From Streptomyces sp. CoH27 (GTDB lineage: Bacteria > Actinomycetota > Actinomycetes > Streptomycetales > Streptomycetaceae), in NCBI RefSeq assembly GCF_020181035.1, contig NZ_JAIQYY010000045.1:1-33034 (forward strand): a DNA stretch of 33,034 nt, written 5' to 3'. This document shows, one piece after another, positions 8,512-16,809 of this stretch (the first letter of the stretch is position 1; each line of letters opens with the position of its first letter). A program made the position numbers and the translations under genes. Under the pieces are notes generated by a model. It was not told the origin of the DNA and did not search any database. It saw only the letters and a program-made list of their open reading frames with translations.

Positions 8512-8783
8512 AGAGCCCGTTGGACCGTGGGACGGTCAACGAGCGCGGCCTCGTCCCCGACTTGGGGGCCACGCGGAAACTCGCCGAGGTACTCGGCCTG
8601 TTGGCGGCGTCCGTGACTCGGGCCGCCATGTCGGAGCAGGCCCGCCTCCTCTTGGCACCCCCGCGGGCATGCCGAACCTGTGGGCGTCGGCCGATCCCCG
8701 GCTCGGCGAGTACGAGGTACTGGCCGGGATGCTGAGAACCCATCGATCACCTCTTCCACATGACTCCCATGGAGCCAGGCTGA
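8512..8783. other. Unassigned segment after the exporter gene
   Basis: No convincing gene. A plus-strand frame reads GATRKLAEVLGLLAASVTRA near 8560-8625, and a second frame reads PNLWASADPRLGEYEVLAGM near 8665-8730. Both look protein-like and may be two frames of one decayed gene that once followed the exporter. I cannot name it. The right end is cut by the IS1182 fragment. Confidence 0.3.
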
Positions 8784-9023
8784 TCACTTGATCACGGAAG
8801 GGGGCACTTTGAAGCCGTCCTGGTGGCGGGTGCGGTTTTTGTGGATGTGCCGTGCGTCGGGATCGACGGTGGACACCGTCCGGTCAGGCGCGGTGCGCCG
8901 GGCGATACGCCAGCGGCCGTCGCGTCCGACGGAGTCCTCGGCCGGTTCCACGTCCTGTCCCGCGACCAGGGCCAGCAGGCCAACAGCTTTCGCGGCCTTC
9001 TCGCCCAGCGACTGGACCCCCAC
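8784..9023 (-). pseudogene. IS1182-family transposase fragment
   Basis: The minus strand encodes GVQSLGEKAAKAVGLLALVA, GQDVEPAEDSVGRDGRWRIA and DPDARHIHKNRTRHQDGFK. This is the middle part of IS1182-family (DDE, Tnp_1) transposases, in which DPDARHTHK precedes the second catalytic block. About 80 residues of roughly 500 remain, with no N-terminus and no DDE C-terminal part. After GFK the frame runs into VPPSVIK and a stop that do not belong. It is a dead relic bounded on both sides by unrelated sequence. Confidence 0.65.
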
Positions 9024-9279
9024 TGAGGAAGAGGCCCGTACCTTGGCCCGCTACAAGACGGCCAAGGAGACAGAGCGGGAGCTCAAGCCTGTCGTGCGTG
9101 CCATCGGGCTTGAGGGCCTACGCAAGGGCGCCACCCCTGCTCAGCTCAGCGAACTCACTGGCGAGTCCGCCGAGACGTTCCGCCGCATCCGTGATGCTCA
9201 CGACCTCCCCGTCGACCCGCGCTATAAGAGCCGGGCGTGGCTCGCCCGCGCTCGGAAGACGGCCTTCCCTGAGCAGTGA
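9013..9279 (+). CDS. Small helix-turn-helix-like protein, 5'-truncated
   Basis: The reading frame gives TPTEEEARTLARYKTAKE, then VVRAIGLEGLRKGATPAQLS and ELTGESAETFRRIRDAHDLP, ending AFPEQ at a TGA. The A-T-P-x-Q-L-S-E-L-T-G-x-S-x-E-T-F-R pattern looks like a short helix-turn-helix, and I recall similar small proteins in Streptomyces genomes and mobile elements. The frame is open to 8788, but that part overlaps the opposite-strand IS1182 fragment, so the natural N-terminus was probably removed by the insertion. TTG 9043, preceded by GAGGAAGAGG, could still serve as a start for a 78-aa product. Function unknown; DNA binding is inferred. Confidence 0.5.
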   Translation, partial: WTPTEEEARTLARYKTAKETERELKPVVRAIGLEGLRKGATPAQLSELTGESAETFRRIRDAHDLPVDPRYKSRAWLARARKTAFPEQ

Positions 9280-9354
9280 TCAGTCGCGGGCGAGTCGTCG
9301 ATGACGGGCGGGTCTCGATCCACGCGTGCGCGGCGTGCAGTGCGAAGCGGACTC

Positions 9355-9460
9355 CTACCGGATTCCCCAGCCGGATGTCGCGGTGGTGCCCCGGATGACG
9401 AGGCGGGGCGCGACGATGTCTTCGTCGGCCGCGCTGCCGTTTGTTCGAGAGCCCGTGACC
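9355..9460 (-). pseudogene. Possible LacI-type regulator C-terminal scrap
   Basis: A minus-strand frame reads VTGSRTNGSAADEDIVAPRL and VIRGTTATSG, which resembles the last residues of LacI-family regulators (D-x-x-V-A-P-R-L-V-V-R-G-T-T-A). The upstream sequence to about 9670 is broken between frames and gives no further recognisable LacI domain. A short relic at best. Confidence 0.3.
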
Positions 9461-9674
9461 GCTTGACAGCCGGTGTCGGCGTACCTCGCAGCGGAACTCA
9501 CCGAGGACTCCCGCCATAGCCACCCTGCGGATCGTCTGCGACACCGCAGCGCACGGTGTCGCCTCCGGCACACCGGCACGCGCCCCTCCCAGCGGAGCCG
9601 ACGTCCTCCAGCCGCAGCTCGTTCCCGACCCGAAGCCCAGCGTCTGGGGCAGGTGAGCGTCAACAGACCTGGGA

Positions 9675-10559
9675 TCAACAGCGTTCGACAGAACCGGTGA
9701 GGCAGTCACGGGCCGCCGTGCGGAACGCGGCCACCAGTCGGCTGCGGTCCGCGGCCCGGGTCGCCACGACGACCTGGCCCGGTTCCACACCGTGCAGCGG
9801 GATGGCGGTGAGGTCGGGCCGGAGGCCGCCTGTGTGCAGGGCGGCAGGGATGATGGCCACGGCCTGACCCGCGGCGATGCATTCGAGCTTGTCCTCGATG
9901 GTCTCGACCGGGGGCCCGTCGGGCGCGGGGCGGCCTCCCGGCCGTGGGTCGATGCGCCAGTACGCGTCCCACTCCCGGTCCGGGAAGCGGGGGATCGGCT
10001 CCGCCTCGATGTCGGCGAGCGTCACCGACTTCCGCCCCACCAGCCGGTGCCCGACAGGTATGAGCAGCATCTTCGGCTCGTCGTGGAGGATCGTCACGCG
10101 CAGGCCGTCGGTTCGCAGCGGCAGTCGGGTGATCACCGCGTCGACCCGCCGGTCGAGCAGTGCCTCGCGCGGCTCGTGCCACTCCAGGTGCAGCGTGCGT
10201 ACGTCGGCGTCGGGGCGTCGGTGCCGCACATTCCGCACCGCCGGGGTGATGATGAGGCCCGCGGTGTAGCCGACGGTGATCCGGGTGGGCTGTGCGGCGG
10301 CCCGGGCGGCAGCCGTGGCCTGCCCGGAGATGCGCAACAAGGCGCGTGCGTGGGGGAGGAAGGCCTCCCCGGCTTCCGTGAGCCGCGTGCCCTGTCGCGT
10401 ACGGTCGAACAGCCGCGCCCCCACCTGAGCTTCGAGCTGGCTGATCTGCCGGCTCAGCGACGGCTGCGCGATGTGCAACTCGGCCGCGGCTCGGCCGTAA
10501 TGCAGGTGTGACGCGACGGCGGCGAAGTAGCGCACCAGCCGTAGGTCGAGATCCGTCAT
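9675..10559 (-). CDS. LysR-family transcriptional regulator
   Basis: 294 aa from ATG 10559 (MTDLDLRLVRYFAAVASHLH). The N-terminal winged helix-turn-helix is clear: YGRAAAELHIAQPSLSRQIS (about 22-41), then LEAQVGARLFDRTRQGTRLT. A type 2 periplasmic-binding-like effector domain follows (TRITVGYTAG onward, about 90-290). Length is normal for the family. It is divergent from the SnoaL-like/SDR pair, with 71 nt between the two start codons, so it probably controls that pair and itself from the shared region, as LysR proteins usually do. The effector is unknown. The frame extends upstream to 10601, but that would run into the divergent promoter. Confidence 0.92.
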   Translation of the reverse strand: MTDLDLRLVRYFAAVASHLHYGRAAAELHIAQPSLSRQISQLEAQVGARLFDRTRQGTRLTEAGEAFLPHARALLRISGQATAAARAAAQPTRITVGYTAGLIITPAVRNVRHRRPDADVRTLHLEWHEPREALLDRRVDAVITRLPLRTDGLRVTILHDEPKMLLIPVGHRLVGRKSVTLADIEAEPIPRFPDREWDAYWRIDPRPGGRPAPDGPPVETIEDKLECIAAGQAVAIIPAALHTGGLRPDLTAIPLHGVEPGQVVVATRAADRSRLVAAFRTAARDCLTGSVERC

Positions 10560-10593
10560 GCCTGGATCGTATGACGTGGTGCGGAACAGGTCT

Positions 10594-10623
10594 TTGATCA
10601 CCAGGGGTGCGCGTCCCTAGCGT
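10594..10623 (+). promoter_or_regulatory. Candidate leaderless promoter of the SnoaL-like gene
   Basis: TTGATC (10594-10599) and TAGCGT (10618-10623) are 18 nt apart, and TAGCGT ends exactly 7 nt before ATG 10631. That places transcription start at or next to the A of the ATG, so the mRNA would be leaderless. No Shine-Dalgarno sequence precedes the ATG. The LysR regulator probably acts in this same interval. Confidence 0.5.
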
Positions 10624-10630
10624 GAGATCC

Positions 10631-11047
10631 ATGCCAACCGACAATGAGATCGCTGTCCGGCTCTTCTACGAGGCCCTCTCCACCGGTGACACCGCGCTGG
10701 TCGACGAGGCACTCGCTGCCGATTGGGACGCCGTCCCGCCGTTGCGCGCCGGGAGCGGACCGGAGGGATGGAAGGCGAGCATCGCTCACCTGCGCGGGGT
10801 TTTCAGCGACCTGACCATCGAGATAGAGGACGTCGTCGCCGACGGGGACATGGTCGCCGTGCGGGCGGTCAACCGCGCGAGGCAGACCGGGGAACTCCTC
10901 GGCGTCGAGGGCACCGGCCGGGAGGTCGAGTTCCGGGCGGCCGACTTCCACCGGGTGGTCGACGGCCGCATCGTACGGACGTGGCACCTGGAGGACTACT
11001 TCGCGATCGCCACCCAGATCGGCCTGGAGTTCACCCGTGGGGCTTGA
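10631..11047 (+). CDS. SnoaL-like/NTF2-fold ester-cyclase-type protein
   Basis: A 138-aa NTF2-fold protein. MPTDNEIAVRLFYEALSTGD opens with the typical first helix. It is followed by WKASIAHLRGVFSDLTIEIE, DVVADGDMVAVRAVNRA and FHRVVDGRIVRTWHLEDYF, the usual SnoaL/ester-cyclase order (helix, W-x2-SI..F-D-h-x-h-x-I, V-A-x-R, D-G-x-I-x-x-W-x-x-D). Family members are small enzymes acting on cyclic polyketide-like or aromatic substrates, and many are uncharacterised. It overlaps the following SDR by 11 nt, implying coupled translation and a shared pathway. Start ATG 10631 fits the leaderless promoter; the frame reaches 10607 without support. Confidence 0.85.
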   Translation: MPTDNEIAVRLFYEALSTGDTALVDEALAADWDAVPPLRAGSGPEGWKASIAHLRGVFSDLTIEIEDVVADGDMVAVRAVNRARQTGELLGVEGTGREVEFRAADFHRVVDGRIVRTWHLEDYFAIATQIGLEFTRGA

Positions 11048-11795
11048 CGGAAAGACGGCGGTGGTGACCGGGGCGGCCCGGGGCATCGGGTACGCATACT
11101 GCCGGCGGCTCGCCGCGGACGGCGCCCATGTCGTCGCTGTCGACATCAACGATCCGGCGGACGCCGTGGCGGAGCTGACGGGTGGGGGCGACAAGCTGGG
11201 GCTGGTGTGCGATATCAGCGAGCCCTCGCAGGTCGACGCCGTGGCCGGGACGGTCCTCGACCGGTACGGGCGCTGCGACATCCTCGTCAACAACGCCGGC
11301 ATCTTCCCCTTCACCGACCTCGACCAGGTGACGATTGAGCTGTGGCGCAAGGTTCAGGCCGTCAACGTCGAGGCGATCCTGCTCTTCGCCCAGGCGTTCG
11401 CGCCGGGGATGAGGGCCGCCGGGTGGGGGCGCATCGTCAACACCGGCTCGGGCATCACCATGACACAGAACCGCGACCTGGCATACCTGACCAGCAAGGG
11501 CACCGTACACGCGCTGACCCGGGCGCTCGCCAACGAACTCGGCGACAGCGGCATCACCGTGAACGCGATCGCGCCCGGCCTGGTGGCGACGGAGGGTTTC
11601 CTGGGCCGTGTCAGGACGAGCGGCCCGTCGGCCGACGAGGTCTTCGCCCGCGTGACGGCCATGCAGACCATCAAGCGCCGGTCCGTGCCGGCGGATCTCG
11701 GCAACGCGCTCGGCTTCCTGGTCTCGGACGACGCCGACTTCATCACCGGCCAGATCCTGCACGTCGACGGCGGCGTGACACGCACCGGAGCCTGA
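11037..11795 (+). CDS. Short-chain dehydrogenase/reductase (classical SDR)
   Basis: 252 aa, the usual length of classical SDRs. The NAD(P)-binding motif TGAARGIG is at 11-18, and NNAG at 86-89 stabilises the central sheet. The catalytic triad looks complete: S138 (in NTGSG), Y150 and K154 (in YLTSK). The C-terminal ITGQILHVDGG is typical of FabG-like enzymes. An acidic residue after the second strand (VAVDIND) suggests NAD preference. GTG 11037 overlaps the SnoaL-like gene by 11 nt. It probably oxidises or reduces a hydroxyl/keto group of the same unknown substrate under LysR control. Confidence 0.92.
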   Translation: MGLDGKTAVVTGAARGIGYAYCRRLAADGAHVVAVDINDPADAVAELTGGGDKLGLVCDISEPSQVDAVAGTVLDRYGRCDILVNNAGIFPFTDLDQVTIELWRKVQAVNVEAILLFAQAFAPGMRAAGWGRIVNTGSGITMTQNRDLAYLTSKGTVHALTRALANELGDSGITVNAIAPGLVATEGFLGRVRTSGPSADEVFARVTAMQTIKRRSVPADLGNALGFLVSDDADFITGQILHVDGGVTRTGA

Positions 11796-12248
11796 CCGTG
11801 CTGGGCGCGATCACCGACCCTTTGCCCGACTCGCCACGCTCGCCTGTACGGCACTCGCCGCCGAGCACGAACTGGGCTTCGACGAGGTCACGTACCGCTC
11901 CGAAGAACGGTTCACTTGGGGCGGGCGATGGTGCTGCCGCACCGGCTGGAGAAGCTCCAGATGACGGACCTCAGCAAAGGCGGAACGCGACCGCTTCCTG
12001 AGTAGCGCCTCCGGCTGGGCTTCCTGGCGACCTGGTTACCCGGGAGCCCGGCCTGGCGCACGTATGGGCCTGCTCAGCGCACGTGACCGAGGTGGATGAC
12101 GCTCACGCGGATCTGCTCAGTTTGGAGCGTCCCCATGCTTCCTGATCCCTGAGGTGATTTCCGGCTCGTCGCCGCCTTCGCGGATATGCCGGAGCCAGAG
12201 TGTCCTGGCGGACCTTCATCAGCCGTGCGGACGCCTCGGCTCCGGCTT
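11796..12248. other. Intergenic region without a clear gene
   Basis: No full gene is visible. A plus frame near 11822-11960 reads FARLATLACTALAAEHELGF followed by DEVTYRSEERFTWGGR and then breaks. Another frame continues MVLPHRLEKLQMTDLSKGG (11928-12003). This may be a small frameshifted gene, but I cannot assign it. The rest, up to the 3' end of the GntR gene, shows nothing. Confidence 0.3.
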
Positions 12249-12947
12249 TCATCGTGCGCCGGGGACGGGGTCGGTGCCGGGCGGCAGGATGTCCTTGAGG
12301 GATTCGAGGGAGGGGCGGCGTCCGCGTTCTACGTGGACGAAGGCCAGGGAGGCTGCGAGTTCGGTGTCTCCGGCGCAGATGGCTTCGTGCAGTTCACGGT
12401 GTTCGGCGCACAGCACGCCGGGGTCGCGGTCGGAGGTGAGCCGGAACAGCCAGCGCACCCGGGCACTGATCGGCGCCATCATCGAGATGAGCAGCCGGCT
12501 GCCGGACAGGTTCACGATCGCCTCGTGGAAAGCGGCGTTGGCGGCGGCGATCTCGGTCTGCCGCCCCTGGGCCGTGGCGAGTTCCGCGCGGGCGAAGGCG
12601 GGGGAGAGCAGCGTCGAAGCGCGGGCGTGGGCCTGCTGACTGGCCAGACGGGCAGCGAGGACCTCAAGGCTGGTGCGGACGCTGAACAGTTCGTCAATGT
12701 CGCGCAGGGTCAGCTGGGTGACGACGGATCCCCGGCGGGGCAGTGTCGTGATCAGGCCCTCGGCTTCGAGCTGGGGAAGGGCCTCGCGGACCGGGATCCT
12801 GGAGACCGCGAGGCGCTCGGACAGTTCGCGTTCGAGCAGCCGTGTGCCGGGCGGCAGTTCGCCTTCGATGATGCCGTCCCTCAGGTACTCGTACACCTTG
12901 GTGACCAGTGACCGGCCGTCCGGTCCGTCGGAGTCGATTGACGTCAT
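12249..12947 (-). CDS. GntR-family transcriptional regulator, FCD subfamily
   Basis: 232 aa. The N-terminal winged helix is clear: VTKVYEYLRDGIIEGELPPG, RLLERELSERLAVSRIPVRE and LEAEGLITTLPRRGSVV (about 17-80). An all-helical FCD effector domain follows, with its metal/ligand histidine signature (AAANAAFHEAIV, then AEHRELHEAI). Such proteins usually respond to carboxylates or amino-acid-derived acids. ATG 12947 is chosen because TATCTT (12955-12960, minus strand) ends 7 nt before it, suggesting a leaderless message. The TTG at 12956 is the alternative. It is divergent from the MFS/NMT1/cyclodeaminase operon and is its likely regulator through the palindrome at 13122-13131. Confidence 0.9.
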   Translation of the reverse strand: MTSIDSDGPDGRSLVTKVYEYLRDGIIEGELPPGTRLLERELSERLAVSRIPVREALPQLEAEGLITTLPRRGSVVTQLTLRDIDELFSVRTSLEVLAARLASQQAHARASTLLSPAFARAELATAQGRQTEIAAANAAFHEAIVNLSGSRLLISMMAPISARVRWLFRLTSDRDPGVLCAEHRELHEAICAGDTELAASLAFVHVERGRRPSLESLKDILPPGTDPVPGAR

Positions 12948-12954
12948 GGCATAC

Positions 12955-12960
12955 AAGATA
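12955..12960 (-). promoter_or_regulatory. Candidate -10 box for a leaderless GntR transcript
   Basis: Minus-strand TATCTT lies exactly 7 nt upstream of ATG 12947, with no Shine-Dalgarno sequence between. A -35 box is not convincing. Confidence 0.4.
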
Positions 12961-13309
12961 GCGCCGACCTGCCTTGCGTGAAGCTCCCGCCGGATCGGCG
13001 AGAGCGCGGGTGGAGTCGGAATTCATGGCTATTGAGCTGCATGTTTACCAGGTTAGAACTTTCCTGCATGCGCTCTTACGTCGAGTTAACGCGCGAGCTC
13101 TGTAGTCACTGATCCGGCCTTTGGTATACCAGAGGGGTCGATGGTCGACGGCGACACACTCACACCGACGCAGAGCACGAAGGTTGCACGCCCGCCCCCA
13201 CCGTGCCGTCCTCGCGTCTGTCGCTTCTCACCTCTCACGGTCTACGACCGACACCCCTGCTGCTCGCTGAAGGACCTCAACCGCGACAACCAGCCCTGGC
13301 AGGTTCCGT
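12961..13309. other. Divergent regulatory region between the GntR and MFS genes
   Basis: This stretch of about 350 nt holds no gene I can support. A long frame starting at 13141 is in a different phase from the MFS protein and is a shadow. The area around 13030-13090 is notably AT-richer than its neighbours, as expected for promoters, and it contains the TGGTATACCA palindrome. The long leader before ATG 13310 is unexplained. Confidence 0.4.
13122..13131. promoter_or_regulatory. GntR/FCD-type operator palindrome TGGTATACCA
   Basis: TGGTATACCA is a perfect 10-bp palindrome of the TGGTnnACCA type bound by FadR/FCD GntR regulators. It lies about 175 nt downstream of the GntR start codon and 179 nt upstream of the MFS start, in the divergent region. 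Binding by the adjacent FCD protein is inferred. Confidence 0.55.
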
Positions 13310-14758
13310 ATGAGTCCGTCCCCCGTATCCGCGTCCGCCCCGTCCCCGACACGTCCCGCCACCAGCACCCTTGCCCGGACCCTCGACGAAGCCGGCTTCA
13401 CCCGGGCCCAGTTCTGGGCCCTGATGATCATCCTGGCCGGCATGTTCTTCGACACCCTGGAGCAGAACTCCGTGGGGGCGATGGGCAGCCTCATCAAGTC
13501 GTCCCTGCACATCGGCAACAACGAACTGACGGCGATCAACACCGCCACCGTCATCGGCAGGCTCATCGGCCGGTTCGCCGGCGGCTGGATCGCCGACCGC
13601 TACGGCCGCCGCGCGTCCCTGAGCACCAACCTCCTCATCTACACCCTGGGCGGACTGCTCAGCGCCGTCTCCTTCGACTACGGCACGCTGCTGGCCAGCC
13701 GGCTGATCGTCGGCATCGGCCTGGGCGGCGAGTTCACCATCGGCATCGCGATGCTGTGCGAGATGGTCGCCACCCGCTACCGCGGAACGCTCGTCGCCAC
13801 CCTCAACATCGGCTCCGGCGGCGTCGGCAACTTCCTGTCCTACGGACTGTTCTTCCTGCTGCTGGGGCCGTTCGCACCGGCTCTCGGCGGCGACGGCCTG
13901 GTCTGGCGCTGGACGTTCGTCCTGCTCGCCCTGCCCGCGCTGGTCGTCGTGGCCTACCGCCGGCGCCTGCCGGAAACGCCGCGGTTCCTTCTCGCCCAGG
14001 GCCGTGTCGATGAGGCCAACCTCTCACTGGCACGACTGACCGGCGACTCGCTCGCTCCGCGGCGCGTCACATCTGTGCCGCCCATACTGAGCGCGGCGGA
14101 CATCCCCGGCCACCGGTTCAAGGCGTCACCGGCCGCCGTCTTCCACCGCTCGGTGCTGCCCCGGACGATCACCATCGGCGCCGCGTCGTGGATGGCGTTC
14201 GGAGCGCAGGTCACCCTGAACTTCCTGATGCCGACGCTGCTGACCGAGCGCGGCTACTCGCTGTCCGACAGCCTGCTCTACACAATGATCATGAATGTCG
14301 GTTCGCTGCTCGGGGCCTGCGCCTCGGCACTGCTGGCCGGTCGCTGCGGCAGGCGCTGGGTGGTCGGCGCGGCCGGCAGCCTGGGCTGCCTCACCGCGGC
14401 CGCCTTCGCGGTCCTCGCCCAGGAGAGCGCGGCCATCCTCGTCATCGGCGCGCTGTTCCAGTTCTTCACCATGATCACGAACACCACGCTGGCCGTGTGG
14501 TCGCCGGAGCTCTACCCGACGGCGATCCGGGCCAGCGGAACCTCCATCGTCAACGGCATCGGCAACATCGCCGGTGCGGTGATGCCGTTCGCCGCCATCG
14601 CGCTGTTCGACCGGTTCTCCTTCGCCGGCGTCTTCGGGATGGTCGCGGTGATGTACGCCGTGCTCGTGCTCGCCTCCCGATTCGCCCCGGAGACCCGGGG
14701 CCGAACGCTTGAGGAGGTCAACGAGACCACCGCACCGGCCGCACCCGCCGACGTCTGA
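13310..14758 (+). CDS. MFS transporter, sugar/organic-acid:H+ symporter type
   Basis: 482 aa with 12 predicted membrane segments. Motif A GWIADRYGRR at about 92-101 is followed by the RLIVGIGLGGEFTIG helix, RRLPETPRF after helix 6, PELYPTAIRASGTS in the C-half and PETRGRTLEE at the end. These are hallmarks of the sugar porter / aromatic-acid / metabolite:H+ symporter group. It probably imports the substrate of the linked enzymes. ATG 13310 follows GCAGGTTCCGT, a weak ribosome binding site. The next gene begins 55 nt later. Control by the divergent FCD regulator suggests an acidic or amino-acid-like substrate; the exact one cannot be read. Confidence 0.9.
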   Translation: MSPSPVSASAPSPTRPATSTLARTLDEAGFTRAQFWALMIILAGMFFDTLEQNSVGAMGSLIKSSLHIGNNELTAINTATVIGRLIGRFAGGWIADRYGRRASLSTNLLIYTLGGLLSAVSFDYGTLLASRLIVGIGLGGEFTIGIAMLCEMVATRYRGTLVATLNIGSGGVGNFLSYGLFFLLLGPFAPALGGDGLVWRWTFVLLALPALVVVAYRRRLPETPRFLLAQGRVDEANLSLARLTGDSLAPRRVTSVPPILSAADIPGHRFKASPAAVFHRSVLPRTITIGAASWMAFGAQVTLNFLMPTLLTERGYSLSDSLLYTMIMNVGSLLGACASALLAGRCGRRWVVGAAGSLGCLTAAAFAVLAQESAAILVIGALFQFFTMITNTTLAVWSPELYPTAIRASGTSIVNGIGNIAGAVMPFAAIALFDRFSFAGVFGMVAVMYAVLVLASRFAPETRGRTLEEVNETTAPAAPADV

Positions 14759-14813
14759 GACAACGGCACCCGCACTCCGTCACCCGCACAGCAACAGAAC
14801 CAGAGAGGCCACC

Positions 14814-15719
14814 ATGCAGTCCCTCAGCATCTCCGCCACCGCCAACGGCCTGAACTACCTGCCCGAATACCTCGCCGACCGGGAAGGCATCTTCCGGGAC
14901 GCCGGTCTCGATGTGTCCGCCGTGGCCCGCGACCCCTGGACCGGTGTGCTGGACGACCTCGACTCCGGGCAGGCCGACATCGCCCTGGGCGGTCTGTGGG
15001 TACCGGCCATGTACGCCGGCAGCGACCGCAAGGTGAGCGTCGTCTGCCAGCTCAACCACCAGTTCCCGATGGCGATCGCCATCCGCGGCGCCACGGGCGG
15101 CGGTGACTTCACCCTCGGCGACCTGCGTGGCAGGACCGTCCTGGCACCCGGCGCCGGCGGCAGCGTTCCCTACGAGTTCACCGCGGGCCTGTAGCGCGAG
15201 GCCGGCATCGACCCGGCCGACATCCGCTTCGTACGCGACCTGTCCACCGCGATGCTCGTGGAACTGTTCACCGCGGGCCTAGGCGACGCCATCATCGCCG
15301 ACCTGGTCACCGCCACCGAACTCGAAGCCTCCGGAGCCGCCCGCATCGTCTTCCGGCACCTCGACGACGGCGGCATCATGCCCAACAGCGTCTACTACTG
15401 CCGCACCGACCGCATCGAGGAACTGCGCGAGCGCATCACCCACTTCGTGTCCTCGATCGACGCCGCGATGCGGCTGGTGCCCACCGCCGACCCGCACAGC
15501 ATCGACACCATCCTCAAGCAGCGGTGGCCGGACAAGGACCAGGGCATCCTGCGCGCGGTGTACCAGCAGATGGCCGACAGCGCCCTGTGGCAGACCGTGG
15601 CCATCGACGAGAGCGCCAGCGACCGGTGGATGCGCATCCTCGAAGACGGCGGCCTGGTCAACGCCGCGCCCTCCTACGCCTCGCTCGCCGACGACAGCTT
15701 CATGGCGGCCCACCGGTGA
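14814..15719 (+). pseudogene. NMT1/THI5-type substrate-binding protein with in-frame TAG
   Basis: ATG 14814 (after AGAGAGG) starts MQSLSISATANGLNYLPEYL, with EGIFRDAGLDV, DIALGGLWVPAMYAG and LAPGAGGSVPYEF, the pattern of NMT1/THI5-like proteins. At codon 127 (15192-15194) a TAG interrupts the frame. The same frame goes on without loss (REAGIDPADIRFVRDLST, then MLVELFTAGLGDAIIADL) to 15719. A normal protein of about 301 aa needs only one base change, probably TTG to TAG. It has no signal peptide, unlike ABC-transporter members, so it may be a cytoplasmic NMT1-like protein. It overlaps the next gene by GTGA. Translation may restart at ATG 15252, giving only the C-terminal half. Confidence 0.75.
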
Positions 15720-16753
15720 CCCTGTTCCTCCACACCACCGACCTCGACGGCCTGGTCGGCCGCGCCGAACTCATCGACGCCGTACGGGCCGTATTCCTCG
15801 ACCTCGCCCGCGGGCTGGCCGAACAACCGGCCCCGCAGTCCTTCCCCGGAGCCGGCACCACCCAGTTCCTGCCGATGACCGCCACCTCCCACCGGCTGGG
15901 CCTGTCGGTGGTCAAGGTCATGTCGGACGCCCCCGACAACCGCGCCGCCGGCCGGCCGGCCCAACGCTCCACCGTTCTGGTCCTTGACGCCCGCACCGGC
16001 GAACGCCTCGCCGTACTGGACGGCGAGGTCGGCACCCGGATGCGCACCGCGGCGGCAAGCGCGGTCGCCACCGACGTCCTCGCCCGGCCCGACGCACACG
16101 TGCTGGGGCTGGTCGGCGCCGGCCGCCTCGCAATCGAGCACCTCCACGCCCTGCGGGAGGTCCGCACCATCGACACCGTGCACGTGTGGTCCCGCTCCGC
16201 CGCCACCCTGCGGGCCTTCCGCGCCGCGGTGGACGGACTGCTCGACGTGATCGAGGAGTCCGACCCGCGGCACCTGGTCGAATCCGCCGACATCCTCTGC
16301 ACCCTCACCCCCGCCCGGGACCCGGTCGTGTCGGGGCGGTGGTTCCGGCCCGGCCTCCACGTCAACGCCGTCGGGGCCCCACCGCGCCCCGACCACCGGG
16401 AGATCGACGCCGTCGGCATGGCCCGCGCCGTCGTCGTCGTGGACAGCACCGCCACCCAGCTCGCCAAGTCCGGCGAAGCCCTGCTGTCCATCGAGGAAGG
16501 AGCCACGCTCCCGCAGACGTTCGGCCGGGAACTCGGCGCGGTCCTGGCCGGAACGGCGCCGGGCCGTCAACTCCCGGACGACATCACCCTGTTCAACTCC
16601 GTCGGTATCGCGCTGGAAGACCTCGCCTACGCGGCCCTCGCCATGGACCGCGCCCAGGTCCCCGGGCCCGGCTCCGCAGCAACCGCCCTGACCGCCGCCC
16701 CCGCGGAGTGCTTCATCACCGAGCCGCGGCGTCCGGCGGAGGCGATGCCGTGA
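15716..16753 (+). CDS. Ornithine cyclodeaminase / mu-crystallin family protein
   Basis: 345 aa from GTG 15716, whose last bases overlap the preceding stop (GTGA). The N-terminal half has TSHRLGLSVVKVMSDAP, then VLDARTGERLAVLDGEVGTR and MRTAAASAVATDVLARPDAH, the conserved region preceding the nucleotide fold. VLGLVGAGRLAIEHLHAL is the NAD(P)-binding helix and replaces the usual GTGxQA by GAGRLA. HVNAVGAPPRPDHREID and LFNSVGIALEDLAYAALA complete the family pattern. Members deaminate ornithine to proline, reduce imines or act as dehydrogenases (for example SbnB), so the reaction cannot be fixed. With the transporter and NMT1-like protein it suggests use of an amino-acid-like or N-heterocyclic compound. 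Confidence 0.88.
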   Translation: MTLFLHTTDLDGLVGRAELIDAVRAVFLDLARGLAEQPAPQSFPGAGTTQFLPMTATSHRLGLSVVKVMSDAPDNRAAGRPAQRSTVLVLDARTGERLAVLDGEVGTRMRTAAASAVATDVLARPDAHVLGLVGAGRLAIEHLHALREVRTIDTVHVWSRSAATLRAFRAAVDGLLDVIEESDPRHLVESADILCTLTPARDPVVSGRWFRPGLHVNAVGAPPRPDHREIDAVGMARAVVVVDSTATQLAKSGEALLSIEEGATLPQTFGRELGAVLAGTAPGRQLPDDITLFNSVGIALEDLAYAALAMDRAQVPGPGSAATALTAAPAECFITEPRRPAEAMP

Positions 16754-16809
16754 CCACGATCGCCGTCGCAGCGGCAGCAGTGCATGGAGGACCAGAACCG
16801 GCTCCATGA
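16750..16809 (+). pseudogene. First codons of a lost downstream gene
   Basis: GTG 16750 overlaps the cyclodeaminase stop (GTGA), just as that gene overlaps its predecessor. The frame reads MTTIAVAAAAVHGG and stops at 16809. Such a start would suit a carbon-nitrogen hydrolase (nitrilase) gene, which often begins TTIAVAAAQ, but too little remains to decide. The operon therefore probably lost its next enzyme here. Confidence 0.3.
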
